This document shows positions 28,460-37,527 of a stretch of 64,000 bases of DNA, one piece after another. A program made the translations under genes and the position numbers. The notes beneath the pieces are model-generated. The model saw only the letters and a program-made list of their open reading frames with translations. It had not been told where the DNA came from and made no database searches. This stretch comes from Thiomicrorhabdus sp. Kp2 (GTDB taxonomy: Bacteria; Pseudomonadota; Gammaproteobacteria; Thiomicrospirales; Thiomicrospiraceae): positions 2,046,001 through 2,110,000 of the forward strand of contig NZ_ARWI01000001.1 in the NCBI RefSeq assembly GCF_000478585.1, written 5' to 3'. The stretch's first letter is position 1. The number at the start of each line of letters is the position of its first letter.

Positions 28460-29770
28460 TTAAATGGCGTTGATATCAGGAAGCTGACCTTTTGAATCGG
28501 CAATCTCCCTTGCCGCCGCTAATAAGGCTAAACGAGCAATAACTCCATAGGCATAAAAGCGATTTGGGCTCGCGTCTGGGTTTTGGTTTTCATCGGGCAA
28601 TACACAAGATTCTTCAAAAGAGAGTGGTTCAAAATGCATACCAGGCGAATTTAAGTTATCGGTTGCCGTTTTACCTGTATGAACACGATAAAACCCACCA
28701 ACAACCTGACTACCAATCATATAAACCACAGGTTCAGCTACGGCATCATTAATGGTTTCATAGGTGTATACACCTTCTTGAACCAACATCTGCTCAACTT
28801 GTAACCCTTCTTTAACTGAGGCCATCTTATTACGTTGTTTACGGTTTAAATTTAAGATGTCTTCTGGGCTATAAACCGACATAATGGCCATGCCGTAAGT
28901 ACCACTGTCCGATTTAACGATGACAAAAGGTTTGCAGTCGATATGATGCGTATCGTAATAACTTTGTGTTTTTTCAAGTACGTTATTGACCGCTTGCGCT
29001 AAATCTTCCAGGCCTGTACGGTCTTTAAAGTTAATTGGGCCACAGGGGATTGACATGGGGTTAATCAGCCACTGGTCAATATTGATGAGTTTGGCAAATG
29101 ATTCAGTCACATCGGAATAGTGTGCAAAATGTTCTGTTTTATAGCGATTTGCCCAGCCCAGTTCCATGGGGGGTAATAAGGTTTGTTCAATACCTTCTAA
29201 AATTTCTGGACGACCAGCAGATAAATCATTATTGAGTAATACGGCACAAGGGAAAAAGTTTTCAACACCAACACGATTACCTTCACGAACCAGCGGTTTT
29301 AATATTAAGACATTGCCAGAGGGTAATTCAATTACCATGGGGGCATTTAATTCAGGGTTTAGTGAACCAATATGCACTTCGTAGCCAGCATTTTCTAGAA
29401 TGTTTTGTAAGGCATAAAGGTTTTCAAAGTAGAACATATTACGAGTGTGGTTTTCTGGAATAATCAGAACACCGTCAGCAATAGGGCAAACCTGAGTGAC
29501 TGCATTTTGTGCAGCATGTACAGCAAGTGAGCGTAAGTCAGGGTGTAAGTTGTTGAACCCTGCTGGAAAGAGATTGGTATCTACTGGAGCCAATTTATAG
29601 CCCGCATTACGTAAATCAACCGAACCATAAAATGGAGCGGGGGTGTTTTTAAACTGTTTTCTAAACCAAGCTTCAATCTCTGTTCGGTGAGATAAAATTT
29701 GCTCTTCTAACTCGAGCAGAGGGCCGGTTAATGCTGTTTGTAAATGTGGCACTTGGTTTGTTGATGGCAT
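28460..29770 (-). CDS. gshA: Glutamate-cysteine ligase, ferrooxidans-type
   Basis: 436 residues. It is not the E. coli-type GshA but the separate proteobacterial family first seen in Acidithiobacillus (SVDLRNAGYKLAPVDTNLFPAGFNNL in the N-terminal part, FVIVKSDSGTYGMAIMSV in the ATP-grasp-like centre). It makes gamma-glutamylcysteine, the first step of glutathione synthesis. Pairing with gshB confirms the role. This family is common in sulfur-oxidising gammaproteobacteria, an aid to placing the host. Confidence 0.93.
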   Translation of the reverse strand: MPSTNQVPHLQTALTGPLLELEEQILSHRTEIEAWFRKQFKNTPAPFYGSVDLRNAGYKLAPVDTNLFPAGFNNLHPDLRSLAVHAAQNAVTQVCPIADGVLIIPENHTRNMFYFENLYALQNILENAGYEVHIGSLNPELNAPMVIELPSGNVLILKPLVREGNRVGVENFFPCAVLLNNDLSAGRPEILEGIEQTLLPPMELGWANRYKTEHFAHYSDVTESFAKLINIDQWLINPMSIPCGPINFKDRTGLEDLAQAVNNVLEKTQSYYDTHHIDCKPFVIVKSDSGTYGMAIMSVYSPEDILNLNRKQRNKMASVKEGLQVEQMLVQEGVYTYETINDAVAEPVVYMIGSQVVGGFYRVHTGKTATDNLNSPGMHFEPLSFEESCVLPDENQNPDASPNRFYAYGVIARLALLAAAREIADSKGQLPDINAI

Positions 29771-29937
29771 GTGAACATCTCTTCATCTATTGTGGGTCGT
29801 TCAAATTAGAACGACTGGCTCTGTAAGAACTTTGCACAAGTGTATGCTTGCACATAGGTCTCTAGGTATAAGTTATGACTTATTATACGCAGTTTGAAAT
29901 AAACGATTTTAAAATCTAACCCTCGTTGAGAGAGAAT

Positions 29938-32355
29938 TTATACGATGATTTCTTCAGTTTCACTTGAAATGGCTTGGTCTTTACCAAGTTGCTTCGCTTT
30001 ATAGAGGTAACTGTCTGCTCGAGCGACAAAATCCAGAATAGATTCTTGCTTTTTCAATGTAGCTACCCCGATGCTAGCGGTTTGTGTAAAACCTTGCTCA
30101 AAAGTGAGTTCTCTGATTTTTTGTAATAGTTTATTGGCAAGTTCAAGTGCCTGTTGTTGGTCTGAAGAGGGGCAAATAATCATAAACTCTTCGCCACCCC
30201 AGCGCCCAAGCGTGTCGGATTTACGAATGTGTTTGCTCAAGTGTTCACTGACTTTTATGAGTACTTGATCCCCAATTAGGTGCCCATATAGGTCGTTGAT
30301 CTGTTTGAAATTATCCAAATCTATCATTAATAGACTGAGGGCATTGTTGTAGCGCTCACTTCTACTGACTTCCTCTTCTAAGATTTGATCGATATGCTTT
30401 CTATTAAAAGTGCCTGTTAAAAAATCAGTCGTTGAGAGTGTCTCTAGTTTGTCGTTTGTCTGTTTTAAATCAGACTGGATGTCAAGAAGCTGTTCATTGC
30501 TCTGTGTGAGTTTATTGTTTAGCTGTTTGAGTTTTCTGTTATAAAGCAAAATCATTAATGCGACTATGAGGATGGGTATCAGAATAAAAGTAACCCTGCG
30601 CCACTCTATTTGAGTTTTGTAGTCAATTTGTAGCCAAGAGTTACTTAGTTCAGAGTGGGTTTGAGCGTCCATACTGTCAAATGCTTTTTGTAGAATCGAT
30701 TGTAACTCTGGCCAGTCTTTACGAATAGCCATAGAAACATCAGCTCTAAAAGGCGTTTCGCCACTGATTTGAATATTAGTAAGTCCATCCTCACGGATGT
30801 GATAGCCGACAACCGCAATATTATCAACATAACCAAAGGCTTTTCCTTGAGATACAGCTTCTAAACCTTGTTTTGGGTTGTCTACTAATAACAGGGTAAG
30901 TTTCGGGTAGTTTGCGGTTAATAGTTCTTGAGCGGCATAACTTTTGACTACGGCAATAGTAGCGTTGTTGAGCGATGTTAAATCTTTGATATAGTCTTGC
31001 CCTTTTTGGGTGGCAATGACCATGGGGAATTTAAGATAGGGCGAGGTGAAATTCAAATATTTTCTGCGCTCAGGTGTATTCACAACAGCTGAGAACATAT
31101 CAAGTTGGCGGTCTTTGACCTGCTGTACCGACTGCTCCCAATTGAGATTGGTTTCTGGAATAAATTTAATCCCAGTAAACGAGTGTAAGTATTTAAAATA
31201 CTCATTGGCAATGCCTTGATACTCACCTTTATCGGTTACGAAGTCAATGGGAGCCCAGTTTGGATCAATGGCGACTTTTACCGTAGGGTGCTTTTTAAGC
31301 CAGGTCACTTCTTGTTGAGAAAAGGTTAACTGATGTATTTCTTCGTGATAGATGCCTTGAGAAAAATCGAGTTTATTATTGATTAAGTTGTGTTTGATAA
31401 ACAGTTTTTCTATATATTTTAAGCGTCCTTCATTTAAGGTTCCGATAGGTGTTGAATTGGGCTGTATTGCTTCTTCAATGACATTGGCTTCATAAGCCAG
31501 GTGTTCACGACTTTTGTCCACTTTTAAGTCGTTAATGATGTAATCAATAAGTTCTTCTTTATGGTTAAGTGCATATTGCCAGCCTTTGATAGAAGCCCGT
31601 TTAAAACGTTCAACTCGTTCTGGGTGTTTATTACGTTCATTTAGATTGGTAAATAACATGTCTCCATACAAATCAACCCCATAGTTCATCGGATTTAGGA
31701 TGTTGATTTTTACACCTTTTTTAAGAAAAAAGTAAGGTTCATTAGATAGGTAACTCGGGTAAGCTTGAACTCGCCCTGTGAGTAACATTTCAGGTCCCGT
31801 TTTAATCATTATCCGCTCAAGGTTAGGGACAATGTTATTGTGGTTCATCATGGCTAATAACGGAAATCCATCAGTATCTTTAGTGTAAAAAGCGATGTTT
31901 TTACCTTCTAAGTCATATAGGCTATTGACTCCACTTGATTTTAAGGTGATAAACACTTGAGGGGAGTGCTGAAAGATCGGTGCAACGATAGAAAGCGGGG
32001 CGCCTTTAGATAAATAGAGCATAATTATTGAGTCAGCAATGCCATATTCAGATTCACCATTCATTACTTGCTCAATGTTGTTGACGAAAGTATCGCGAGG
32101 CTTAATGGTGACATCAAGGCCCTCTTCTTCATAAAAGCCTTTTATTTTGGCGGCGTAATAACCCGCAAATTGAAATTGGTGTAACCATTTTAGCTGTAAA
32201 GAAACGGGCTCTAAAGCGGGCTTGTTATGAGGTGTTTGTTGCGCTTTAGAAACTACGTCTTCAGATGTGTTGGCTAAGAGTGTCGGTGAGGTGAAAACCC
32301 AAGACAGCGAAAAACATAACAACAACCATCTATTTAGAATGCTACTTTTTCTCAT
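29938..32355 (-). CDS. Sensory diguanylate cyclase with two substrate-binding domains
   Basis: 805 residues. Signal/anchor (about 10-30). A NMT1/THI5-like periplasmic domain follows (LKWLHQFQFAGYYAAKIKGFY). Next comes a second, type-3 solute-binding domain (VAIDPNWAPIDFV..GIANEYF..FTSPYLKFP). A membrane helix (about 580-600), a coiled coil (NKLTQSNEQLLDIQSDL) and a GGDEF domain with GGEEF complete it. An RxxD inhibitory site (RKSD) sits five residues before GGEEF. It should make c-di-GMP in response to one or two periplasmic small ligands, perhaps a pyrimidine-like compound and an amino acid. Not in an operon; divergent promoter shared with nothing obvious. Confidence 0.9.
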   Translation of the reverse strand: MRKSSILNRWLLLCFSLSWVFTSPTLLANTSEDVVSKAQQTPHNKPALEPVSLQLKWLHQFQFAGYYAAKIKGFYEEEGLDVTIKPRDTFVNNIEQVMNGESEYGIADSIIMLYLSKGAPLSIVAPIFQHSPQVFITLKSSGVNSLYDLEGKNIAFYTKDTDGFPLLAMMNHNNIVPNLERIMIKTGPEMLLTGRVQAYPSYLSNEPYFFLKKGVKINILNPMNYGVDLYGDMLFTNLNERNKHPERVERFKRASIKGWQYALNHKEELIDYIINDLKVDKSREHLAYEANVIEEAIQPNSTPIGTLNEGRLKYIEKLFIKHNLINNKLDFSQGIYHEEIHQLTFSQQEVTWLKKHPTVKVAIDPNWAPIDFVTDKGEYQGIANEYFKYLHSFTGIKFIPETNLNWEQSVQQVKDRQLDMFSAVVNTPERRKYLNFTSPYLKFPMVIATQKGQDYIKDLTSLNNATIAVVKSYAAQELLTANYPKLTLLLVDNPKQGLEAVSQGKAFGYVDNIAVVGYHIREDGLTNIQISGETPFRADVSMAIRKDWPELQSILQKAFDSMDAQTHSELSNSWLQIDYKTQIEWRRVTFILIPILIVALMILLYNRKLKQLNNKLTQSNEQLLDIQSDLKQTNDKLETLSTTDFLTGTFNRKHIDQILEEEVSRSERYNNALSLLMIDLDNFKQINDLYGHLIGDQVLIKVSEHLSKHIRKSDTLGRWGGEEFMIICPSSDQQQALELANKLLQKIRELTFEQGFTQTASIGVATLKKQESILDFVARADSYLYKAKQLGKDQAISSETEEIIV

Positions 32356-32501
32356 TACTGTATTGGGTAACTCTTAGCTAATAATATGAACTTAAAATCA
32401 TTTTACTCTAAATGGTAAAAGTGGTCATGGGTAAAGTTAACTAGAGGGTTTAAGATAATGGCTTACCGTTCAAGTCTGTTAATGGTTTTTAATCCGAAAA
32501 A

Positions 32502-33236
32502 TTAAAAATCACCCCAAAGGGTTTGTATTATGGCAATAATAGCGGGTCCAGCAGTTTCGGTGCGCAATACACGTGGCCCTAATTGAACAGGGGTTAATCC
32601 AGCTTGCTTGGCCTGCAATACCTCTTCTTCGGTTAAACCACCTTCAGGTCCAATAAGTAATTGGATTGGGTGCTCTATGGGCGGTTGAGAAATGCTTTTG
32701 AGCGTATGGCTGGCATAAGGGTCTAGAACTAAACCAAAAGGTTCTGATAGTTGGTTTAACCAGGCCTGGTAAGTTAAGATGGGCTGTATTTTAGGGACTA
32801 CTGTTCGACCACTCTGTTCACAAGCATTAATGACAATGGACTGCCATTGTGCACGACGTTTTTCAAGCTTATCGTCTTGCAGTTTTACATCACAACGTTC
32901 AGTGAAGATTGGTTGAATCGTTGTAATTCCGAGCTCTACCGCCTTTTGAATGGAGTAATCCATTCGGTCACCTTTAGAAATACCTTGTACCAATACGGTA
33001 TGGAGGGGTGATTCATTATTAGACTCTTCAACGGTTTCAATTAAAAGGTCAGCGGTTCTGCGACTGGTTACAATAAGTTTACCTTTGGCTAATAAACCTT
33101 TGCCATTAAAAGCCTCAATTACATAGTCATTTTTTAAACGCAAAACCGTTAGTGCATAGTGCGCTTGTTCTTTAGGTAGAGCAATGGTTTGGTTTGCTTG
33201 GTAATTACCTTCTAAAAACAAGCGAGAGATACGCAT
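32502..33236 (-). CDS. rsmE: 16S rRNA m3U1498 methyltransferase
   Basis: 244-residue SPOUT methyltransferase: N-terminal PUA-like part (RLFLEGNYQANQTIALP, HYALTVLRL), then QKAVELGITTIQPIFTERCDVK and the knot LLIGPEGGLTEEEV..LGPRVLRTETA. It lies 11 bp after metF. A perfect palindrome copy (32759-32770) is read as QAW. Confidence 0.95.
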   Translation of the reverse strand: MRISRLFLEGNYQANQTIALPKEQAHYALTVLRLKNDYVIEAFNGKGLLAKGKLIVTSRRTADLLIETVEESNNESPLHTVLVQGISKGDRMDYSIQKAVELGITTIQPIFTERCDVKLQDDKLEKRRAQWQSIVINACEQSGRTVVPKIQPILTYQAWLNQLSEPFGLVLDPYASHTLKSISQPPIEHPIQLLIGPEGGLTEEEVLQAKQAGLTPVQLGPRVLRTETAGPAIIAIIQTLWGDF

Positions 33237-33247
33237 AGATGGATACT

Positions 33248-34099
33248 CTATTTAAAAGTTAGATTTTTAGTGATTTCTAAAGTGGGTTCAATGCTATTCA
33301 TGCTATAAAAATGAATACCAGGAGCGCCTGCATCGAGTAGCTTCTGAGCTAATTCTTGAACCACATCTTTACCAAAAGAGAGTAGGCTCTCTTTATCGTC
33401 TTCAAAACTCTCTAAACGACACTTTAACCAACGTGGTACTTCAGCGCCACAACCTTCAGAAAAACGAATTAAGTTCTCATAGTTGGTGATTGGCATAATG
33501 CCAGGAATAATCGGTAGGTCAATGCCATTACGCTCACAGTTATCAATGAAATAACGGTAGCTGTCAAAGTTAAAGAAGTATTGAGTAATCGCTGAATCAG
33601 CGCCTTGCTCAACCTTATGCTTAAACCACTTAATACCAATGTCACAGTTACGCGCTTGCGGATGGGTTTCTGGGTAAGCGGCCACTTCAATGTGAAAGGT
33701 ATCACCACGAGTATCTTTAATGAATTTGACTAAGTCACTGGCGTATTTAAATTCACCTGGGTCCATCATACCTGAAGGCAAATCGCCACGCAGGGCCACA
33801 ATACGTTTGATGCCTAATGCTTCATAGGTATCCAGTAATTCTGTAACACTCTCTTGGCAAGCGCCAATACAAGTTAAGTGTGGCGCAGCTGCATGTGGTG
33901 TGTTTTGCTGGATATATTTAACCGTTTCCAGCGTTTTTTCTTGTGTAGTGCCACCCGCACCATAAGTCACTGACATATACTCAGGGTTTAAAGCCCCAAG
34001 TTCATTAATGACGGTTTTAAGTTTATCCATGCCTGGTTCGGTTCTTGGTGGAAAAAACTCCAAACTAAATTTTTGAGCGTATTTTTGTTGAGATTTCAT
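33248..34099 (-). CDS. metF: 5,10-methylenetetrahydrofolate reductase
   Basis: 283-residue FAD TIM-barrel enzyme giving methyl-THF for methionine synthesis. FSLEFFPPRTEPGMDKL with the catalytic Glu, VTYGAGGTTQEKT, ALRGDLP and the C-terminal GAPGIHFYSMN are intact. It sits between metK and rsmE on the same strand, a methyl-cycle group. Confidence 0.96.
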   Translation of the reverse strand: MKSQQKYAQKFSLEFFPPRTEPGMDKLKTVINELGALNPEYMSVTYGAGGTTQEKTLETVKYIQQNTPHAAAPHLTCIGACQESVTELLDTYEALGIKRIVALRGDLPSGMMDPGEFKYASDLVKFIKDTRGDTFHIEVAAYPETHPQARNCDIGIKWFKHKVEQGADSAITQYFFNFDSYRYFIDNCERNGIDLPIIPGIMPITNYENLIRFSEGCGAEVPRWLKCRLESFEDDKESLLSFGKDVVQELAQKLLDAGAPGIHFYSMNSIEPTLEITKNLTFK

Positions 34100-34119
34100 T
34101 TTGTCTCTCTTTTAAAACG

Positions 34120-34154
34120 ACCAGGCCTGGTCTTTGAATGTTACCAGGCCTGGT
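34120..34154. repeat. Paired palindromes between metK and metF
   Basis: Two perfect ACCAGGCCTGGT copies (34120-34131 and 34143-34154), centres 23 bp apart, about two helical turns, fill the 92-bp gap between the metK stop and the metF start. They may form hairpins that tune metF relative to metK, or be a paired protein site. Confidence 0.85.
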
Positions 34155-34191
34155 TAAATCTTGAATTTAAAATTGACTAAACTAGACAGTC

Positions 34192-35352
34192 TTATAGTCC
34201 TGCGTCTGCTCTTAGGGCATCTGCTTTATCGGTTTTTTCCCAGGTGAATTCAGGTAATTCACGGCCAAAGTGACCATAAGATGCGGTCTTTTGGTAGATT
34301 GGACGATACAAATCTAACATAGCAATAAGCCCTTTAGGGCGCAAGTCAAAGTGTTCACGTACTAATCTTTCGATTAACTGAATATCCACTTTTTCAGTGC
34401 CAAAAGTTTCGATGCTGATTGACGTTGGTTCTGCTACACCGATGGCATAAGAAACTTGAATTTCACACTTGTCTGCTAAACCAGCAGCCACAATGTTTTT
34501 AGCCACATAACGACCTGCATAAGCCGCTGACCGGTCTACTTTTGATGGATCTTTACCAGAGAATGCCCCACCGCCGTGACGTGCCATACCACCGTAAGTG
34601 TCTACAATGATTTTACGTCCAGTTAATCCAGCATCACCTACTGGCCCACCAATCACAAAGCGCCCTGTAGGGTTAATATGGTACTGGGTGTCTTTGTGTA
34701 ACCATTCAGCTGGTAAAACGGGTTTAATAATTTCTTCCATAATGGCTTCACGTAGAGTTTTATTATCAACCTCTGGGCCGTGCTGAGTAGAAAGTACCAC
34801 CGCATCAATCGCAACGGGTTGGCCATCTTCATAACGTAACGTCACTTGGCTTTTGGCATCAGGGCGGAGCCAATCAAGTTGGCCTGATTTACGCACATAC
34901 GCTTGGCGCTCCATTAAACGGTGAGCGTAGTAGATAGGTGCTGGCATTAACACATCGGTTTCATTGGATGCGTAACCAAACATTAAACCTTGGTCACCCG
35001 CGCCTTGCTCGTGTTCTGCTGTATCATCAACCCCCATCGCAATTTCAGGTGATTGCTTGCCAATTGAAGAGAGTACCGCGCAAGTTTCACCATCAAACCC
35101 TAAATCTCCATGGTCGTAACCAATTTCTTTGACGACTTTACGTACCAGTTCTTCTTGATCAACCCAAGCTTCAGTGGTGATTTCACCACCCAGCATTACC
35201 ATGCCTGTTTTAACAAAGGTTTCACAAGCCACACGAGCGCGAGGGTCTTGTTTTAAGATAGCATCCAGCATCGCATCCGAAATTTGGTCGGCGATTTTGT
35301 CTGGATGGCCTTCTGATACAGATTCAGAAGTAAAAACGGTTGTTTTAGTCAT
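34192..35352 (-). CDS. metK: S-adenosylmethionine synthetase
   Basis: 386 residues; makes SAM from methionine and ATP in the cytoplasm. [33 protein letters not shown] and the loop [16 protein letters not shown] are all intact. A SAM-II-like riboswitch and a sigma-70-type promoter precede it, fitting feedback control by its own product. RBS is CGAGGAAC ahead of ATG. Confidence 0.97.
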   Translation of the reverse strand: MTKTTVFTSESVSEGHPDKIADQISDAMLDAILKQDPRARVACETFVKTGMVMLGGEITTEAWVDQEELVRKVVKEIGYDHGDLGFDGETCAVLSSIGKQSPEIAMGVDDTAEHEQGAGDQGLMFGYASNETDVLMPAPIYYAHRLMERQAYVRKSGQLDWLRPDAKSQVTLRYEDGQPVAIDAVVLSTQHGPEVDNKTLREAIMEEIIKPVLPAEWLHKDTQYHINPTGRFVIGGPVGDAGLTGRKIIVDTYGGMARHGGGAFSGKDPSKVDRSAAYAGRYVAKNIVAAGLADKCEIQVSYAIGVAEPTSISIETFGTEKVDIQLIERLVREHFDLRPKGLIAMLDLYRPIYQKTASYGHFGRELPEFTWEKTDKADALRADAGL

Positions 35353-35429
35353 ATTGTGTTCCTCGAAAAGAATAGTGAATTAATAACGAGGTACGGGGAA
35401 TTGCTGGGAACGAAATCTATAGAAGGGTT

Positions 35430-35484
35430 CCTCGCTTTAGCCGTACTTTTTAAAGCGCCCGCAAGCTGATAATCAAATCGGCGC
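35430..35484 (-). promoter_or_regulatory. SAM-II (SAM-alpha) riboswitch aptamer before metK
   Basis: Read on the minus strand the segment shows the conserved SAM-II elements in order: P1 strand GCGCC, GATTTG, a variable loop, CTTGC, P1 strand GGCGC, an A-rich joining TTTAAAAA, and GCTAAAG near the 3' edge. This matches the known SAM-II core (GAUUU..UUGC..AAA..GCUAAA). A loop GCTT can pair with AAGC in the tail as in the SAM-II pseudoknot. Downstream, CCTCG (35387-35391) can pair either with the aptamer 3' edge CGAGG (35430-35434) or with the metK RBS CGAGG (35361-35365), and CCGTAC (35391-35396) with GTACGG in the aptamer (35441-35446): a plausible on/off switch. Confidence 0.78.
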
Positions 35485-35492
35485 ATATGTGT

Positions 35493-35521
35493 ATTATCTA
35501 ATATTTTTTTTGTAGGTTCAA
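35493..35521 (-). promoter_or_regulatory. metK promoter
   Basis: On the minus strand, -35 TTGAAC (35516-35521), a 17-bp spacer and -10 GATAAT (35493-35498). Transcription would start about 8 bases later, right at the 5' edge of the SAM-II aptamer, which supports both calls. Confidence 0.7.
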
Positions 35522-35606
35522 GTTGTAGGGGAAACATAGAACGGAAATGTGCTTGTAACATCTCTGTCATACGAACTTAATGACAATTTAATCAATAAGA
35601 GAGGGG

Positions 35607-37511
35607 TTGAAATTAACATTAGCGGACTCTAATATCAAAAAATGGTTAAGACCTTTTATGCCTTTGTTCAAAAACTCAAACTCTAATCATTCCGAATTTC
35701 ATCCTACCAGTGTGCTGGATGCAAGCCAGCGTCTTATGTTAATGCAATCTGGTTTGGGTAGCGAGTTATTGGATATTGTGGATAACAAAAAACTTCAATG
35801 TGTTTTTCAACCCATTATTGATATTAAACGCAAGCGAGTGTGTGCTTTTGAGGGATTGGTTCGTGGTCCATTCGATTCTGTTCTCTACCATCCCTTAAAT
35901 TTATTTAAAGTTGCTGATGAGCAAGGCGTTCTCTATGAGTTAGATACCTTTTCAAGAATATCAACCATCCAATCTTTTGCAAAACAGGCCGCTAAAGATG
36001 AGCACCTGCATCTGTTTCTTAATATCTCTATTAATGCGGTGATGAACTCTGCGCATCAGAAGGGGATAACGCTTGATGCTCTAGAGTTTTTTGGAATTTC
36101 TCCTGAAAGAGTGGTGATTGAAATTACCGAGTTACAACCTGTAGATAATTTTGAAGCCTTTATTACCGCTATAAATTATTATCGCTCCATTGGTTTTAAA
36201 GTGGCTATTGATGATTTAGGTAGTGGCTATAACGGGTTACGTATTTGGTCAGAGCTTCGTCCCGATTTTGTGAAGATAGACCGTCATTTTGTTTCTGATA
36301 TACATCTGAATGATGATAAAAGAATGTTTATGGAAACCTTAATGGCTTTGGCAAAAAGCACCAACACCAAAGTAGTGGCCGAAGGTGTGGAATCCGAAAA
36401 AGAGCTAGAGGTCTTGACGTTTCTAGGAGTGGATTTAGTGCAGGGTTTTTTATTTAAAAAACCAGAAGAGATTATTTGCGAAGATTTACTGTACGAATGG
36501 CCTGAAACACAGATAGAAAATAAGGCTGAAAAGGGCGAAGCAACCGTTGCTGAGATTGCATTTGAACACCCTCAAGTTAAGCCTAATCAGCTGGTTAATG
36601 CGGTTTCTGAGATGTTTTTAGAACATGCTGAATTTGATTATTTTCCTGTTGTTGAAAATAAACAGGTTGTGGGAATGATATGGCGTCGGGATTTAATGGA
36701 TTTGCTTGCGCGTAAGTTTGGTCAAGAGTTGCATGCGCGAAAATCTGTGGCGAGTGTAATGGATAAAACGCCGATTATTGTTGACTCAAGAACCTCTTTG
36801 GTTGATTTAAGTCGTTTGGTTACCGATAGCAATGAGTTTGGTTCTAGAGACGCATTTATCGTTGAGAAAAAGAAAAAATATTTAGGCTGTGGAGACTTTA
36901 AAGACCTGTTGAGAAAAATAACCGATTTAAAGGTTGAAAGTGCGCAGTATGCCAACCCTCTATCAGGCCTGCCAGGGAATGTACCCATTCAGAAAAAACT
37001 CAATAAACTGTTAAAAAGCCAGCAAGACTTTATGGTGATGTATATTGATGTGGATAATTTTAAGCCCTTTAATGATAACTATAGTTTTGAGGAAGGAGAT
37101 GGTGTTATTCGTTTGATCGCCGATATTCTTAATCAGGCTATGCCAGAAGAGCAAGTCATACATGGAGAAACCTTTGTTGGGCATATTGGTGGAGATGACT
37201 TTGTGGTTATGAGTACCTTTATTGAAGAGCATGTTGTCTGGGCTGAACGGATATTAAAAACATTTAAAGAAGAAATCTTACATTTTTATAACGAACAAGA
37301 TCAGTTAAGAGGGGGAATAGATTCGCTAGATAGGGATGGAAACAGTAAGTTTTATCACTTGATGAGTTTATCTATTGGTATTTTATTGGTGCCCCCCAAG
37401 TCTTTTGAGCATACCCAAAAACTGTCATCCTATGCCACTAAAGCCAAAAAAGGGGCTAAGGCGTTAGGAGGTGACACCTATTTTATTGTTGATTCAAAAA
37501 ACAGCTTATAA
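35607..37511 (+). CDS. EAL-CBS-GGDEF protein, both catalytic motifs altered
   Basis: Up to 634 residues, soluble. An EAL domain comes first (about 60-300): signature EGL at 82-84 instead of EAL, then EITE, DDLGSG, KIDR and AEGVE, so the catalytic frame is largely kept. A CBS pair follows (about 315-440) and a C-terminal GGDEF domain with GGDDF instead of GGDEF. CBS pairs usually bind adenine nucleotides. It may be a phosphodiesterase tuned by nucleotide or GTP. Start is uncertain: TTG at 35607 directly after GAGAGGGG, or a later ATG. Confidence 0.85.
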   Translation: MKLTLADSNIKKWLRPFMPLFKNSNSNHSEFHPTSVLDASQRLMLMQSGLGSELLDIVDNKKLQCVFQPIIDIKRKRVCAFEGLVRGPFDSVLYHPLNLFKVADEQGVLYELDTFSRISTIQSFAKQAAKDEHLHLFLNISINAVMNSAHQKGITLDALEFFGISPERVVIEITELQPVDNFEAFITAINYYRSIGFKVAIDDLGSGYNGLRIWSELRPDFVKIDRHFVSDIHLNDDKRMFMETLMALAKSTNTKVVAEGVESEKELEVLTFLGVDLVQGFLFKKPEEIICEDLLYEWPETQIENKAEKGEATVAEIAFEHPQVKPNQLVNAVSEMFLEHAEFDYFPVVENKQVVGMIWRRDLMDLLARKFGQELHARKSVASVMDKTPIIVDSRTSLVDLSRLVTDSNEFGSRDAFIVEKKKKYLGCGDFKDLLRKITDLKVESAQYANPLSGLPGNVPIQKKLNKLLKSQQDFMVMYIDVDNFKPFNDNYSFEEGDGVIRLIADILNQAMPEEQVIHGETFVGHIGGDDFVVMSTFIEEHVVWAERILKTFKEEILHFYNEQDQLRGGIDSLDRDGNSKFYHLMSLSIGILLVPPKSFEHTQKLSSYATKAKKGAKALGGDTYFIVDSKNSL

Positions 37512-37527
37512 AAGGCAAACCTTATCG

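Noticed and set aside
35349-35570. 73-residue minus-strand ORF before metK
   Set aside because: It lies over the SAM-II aptamer and promoter; its composition is not protein-like and there is no RBS.
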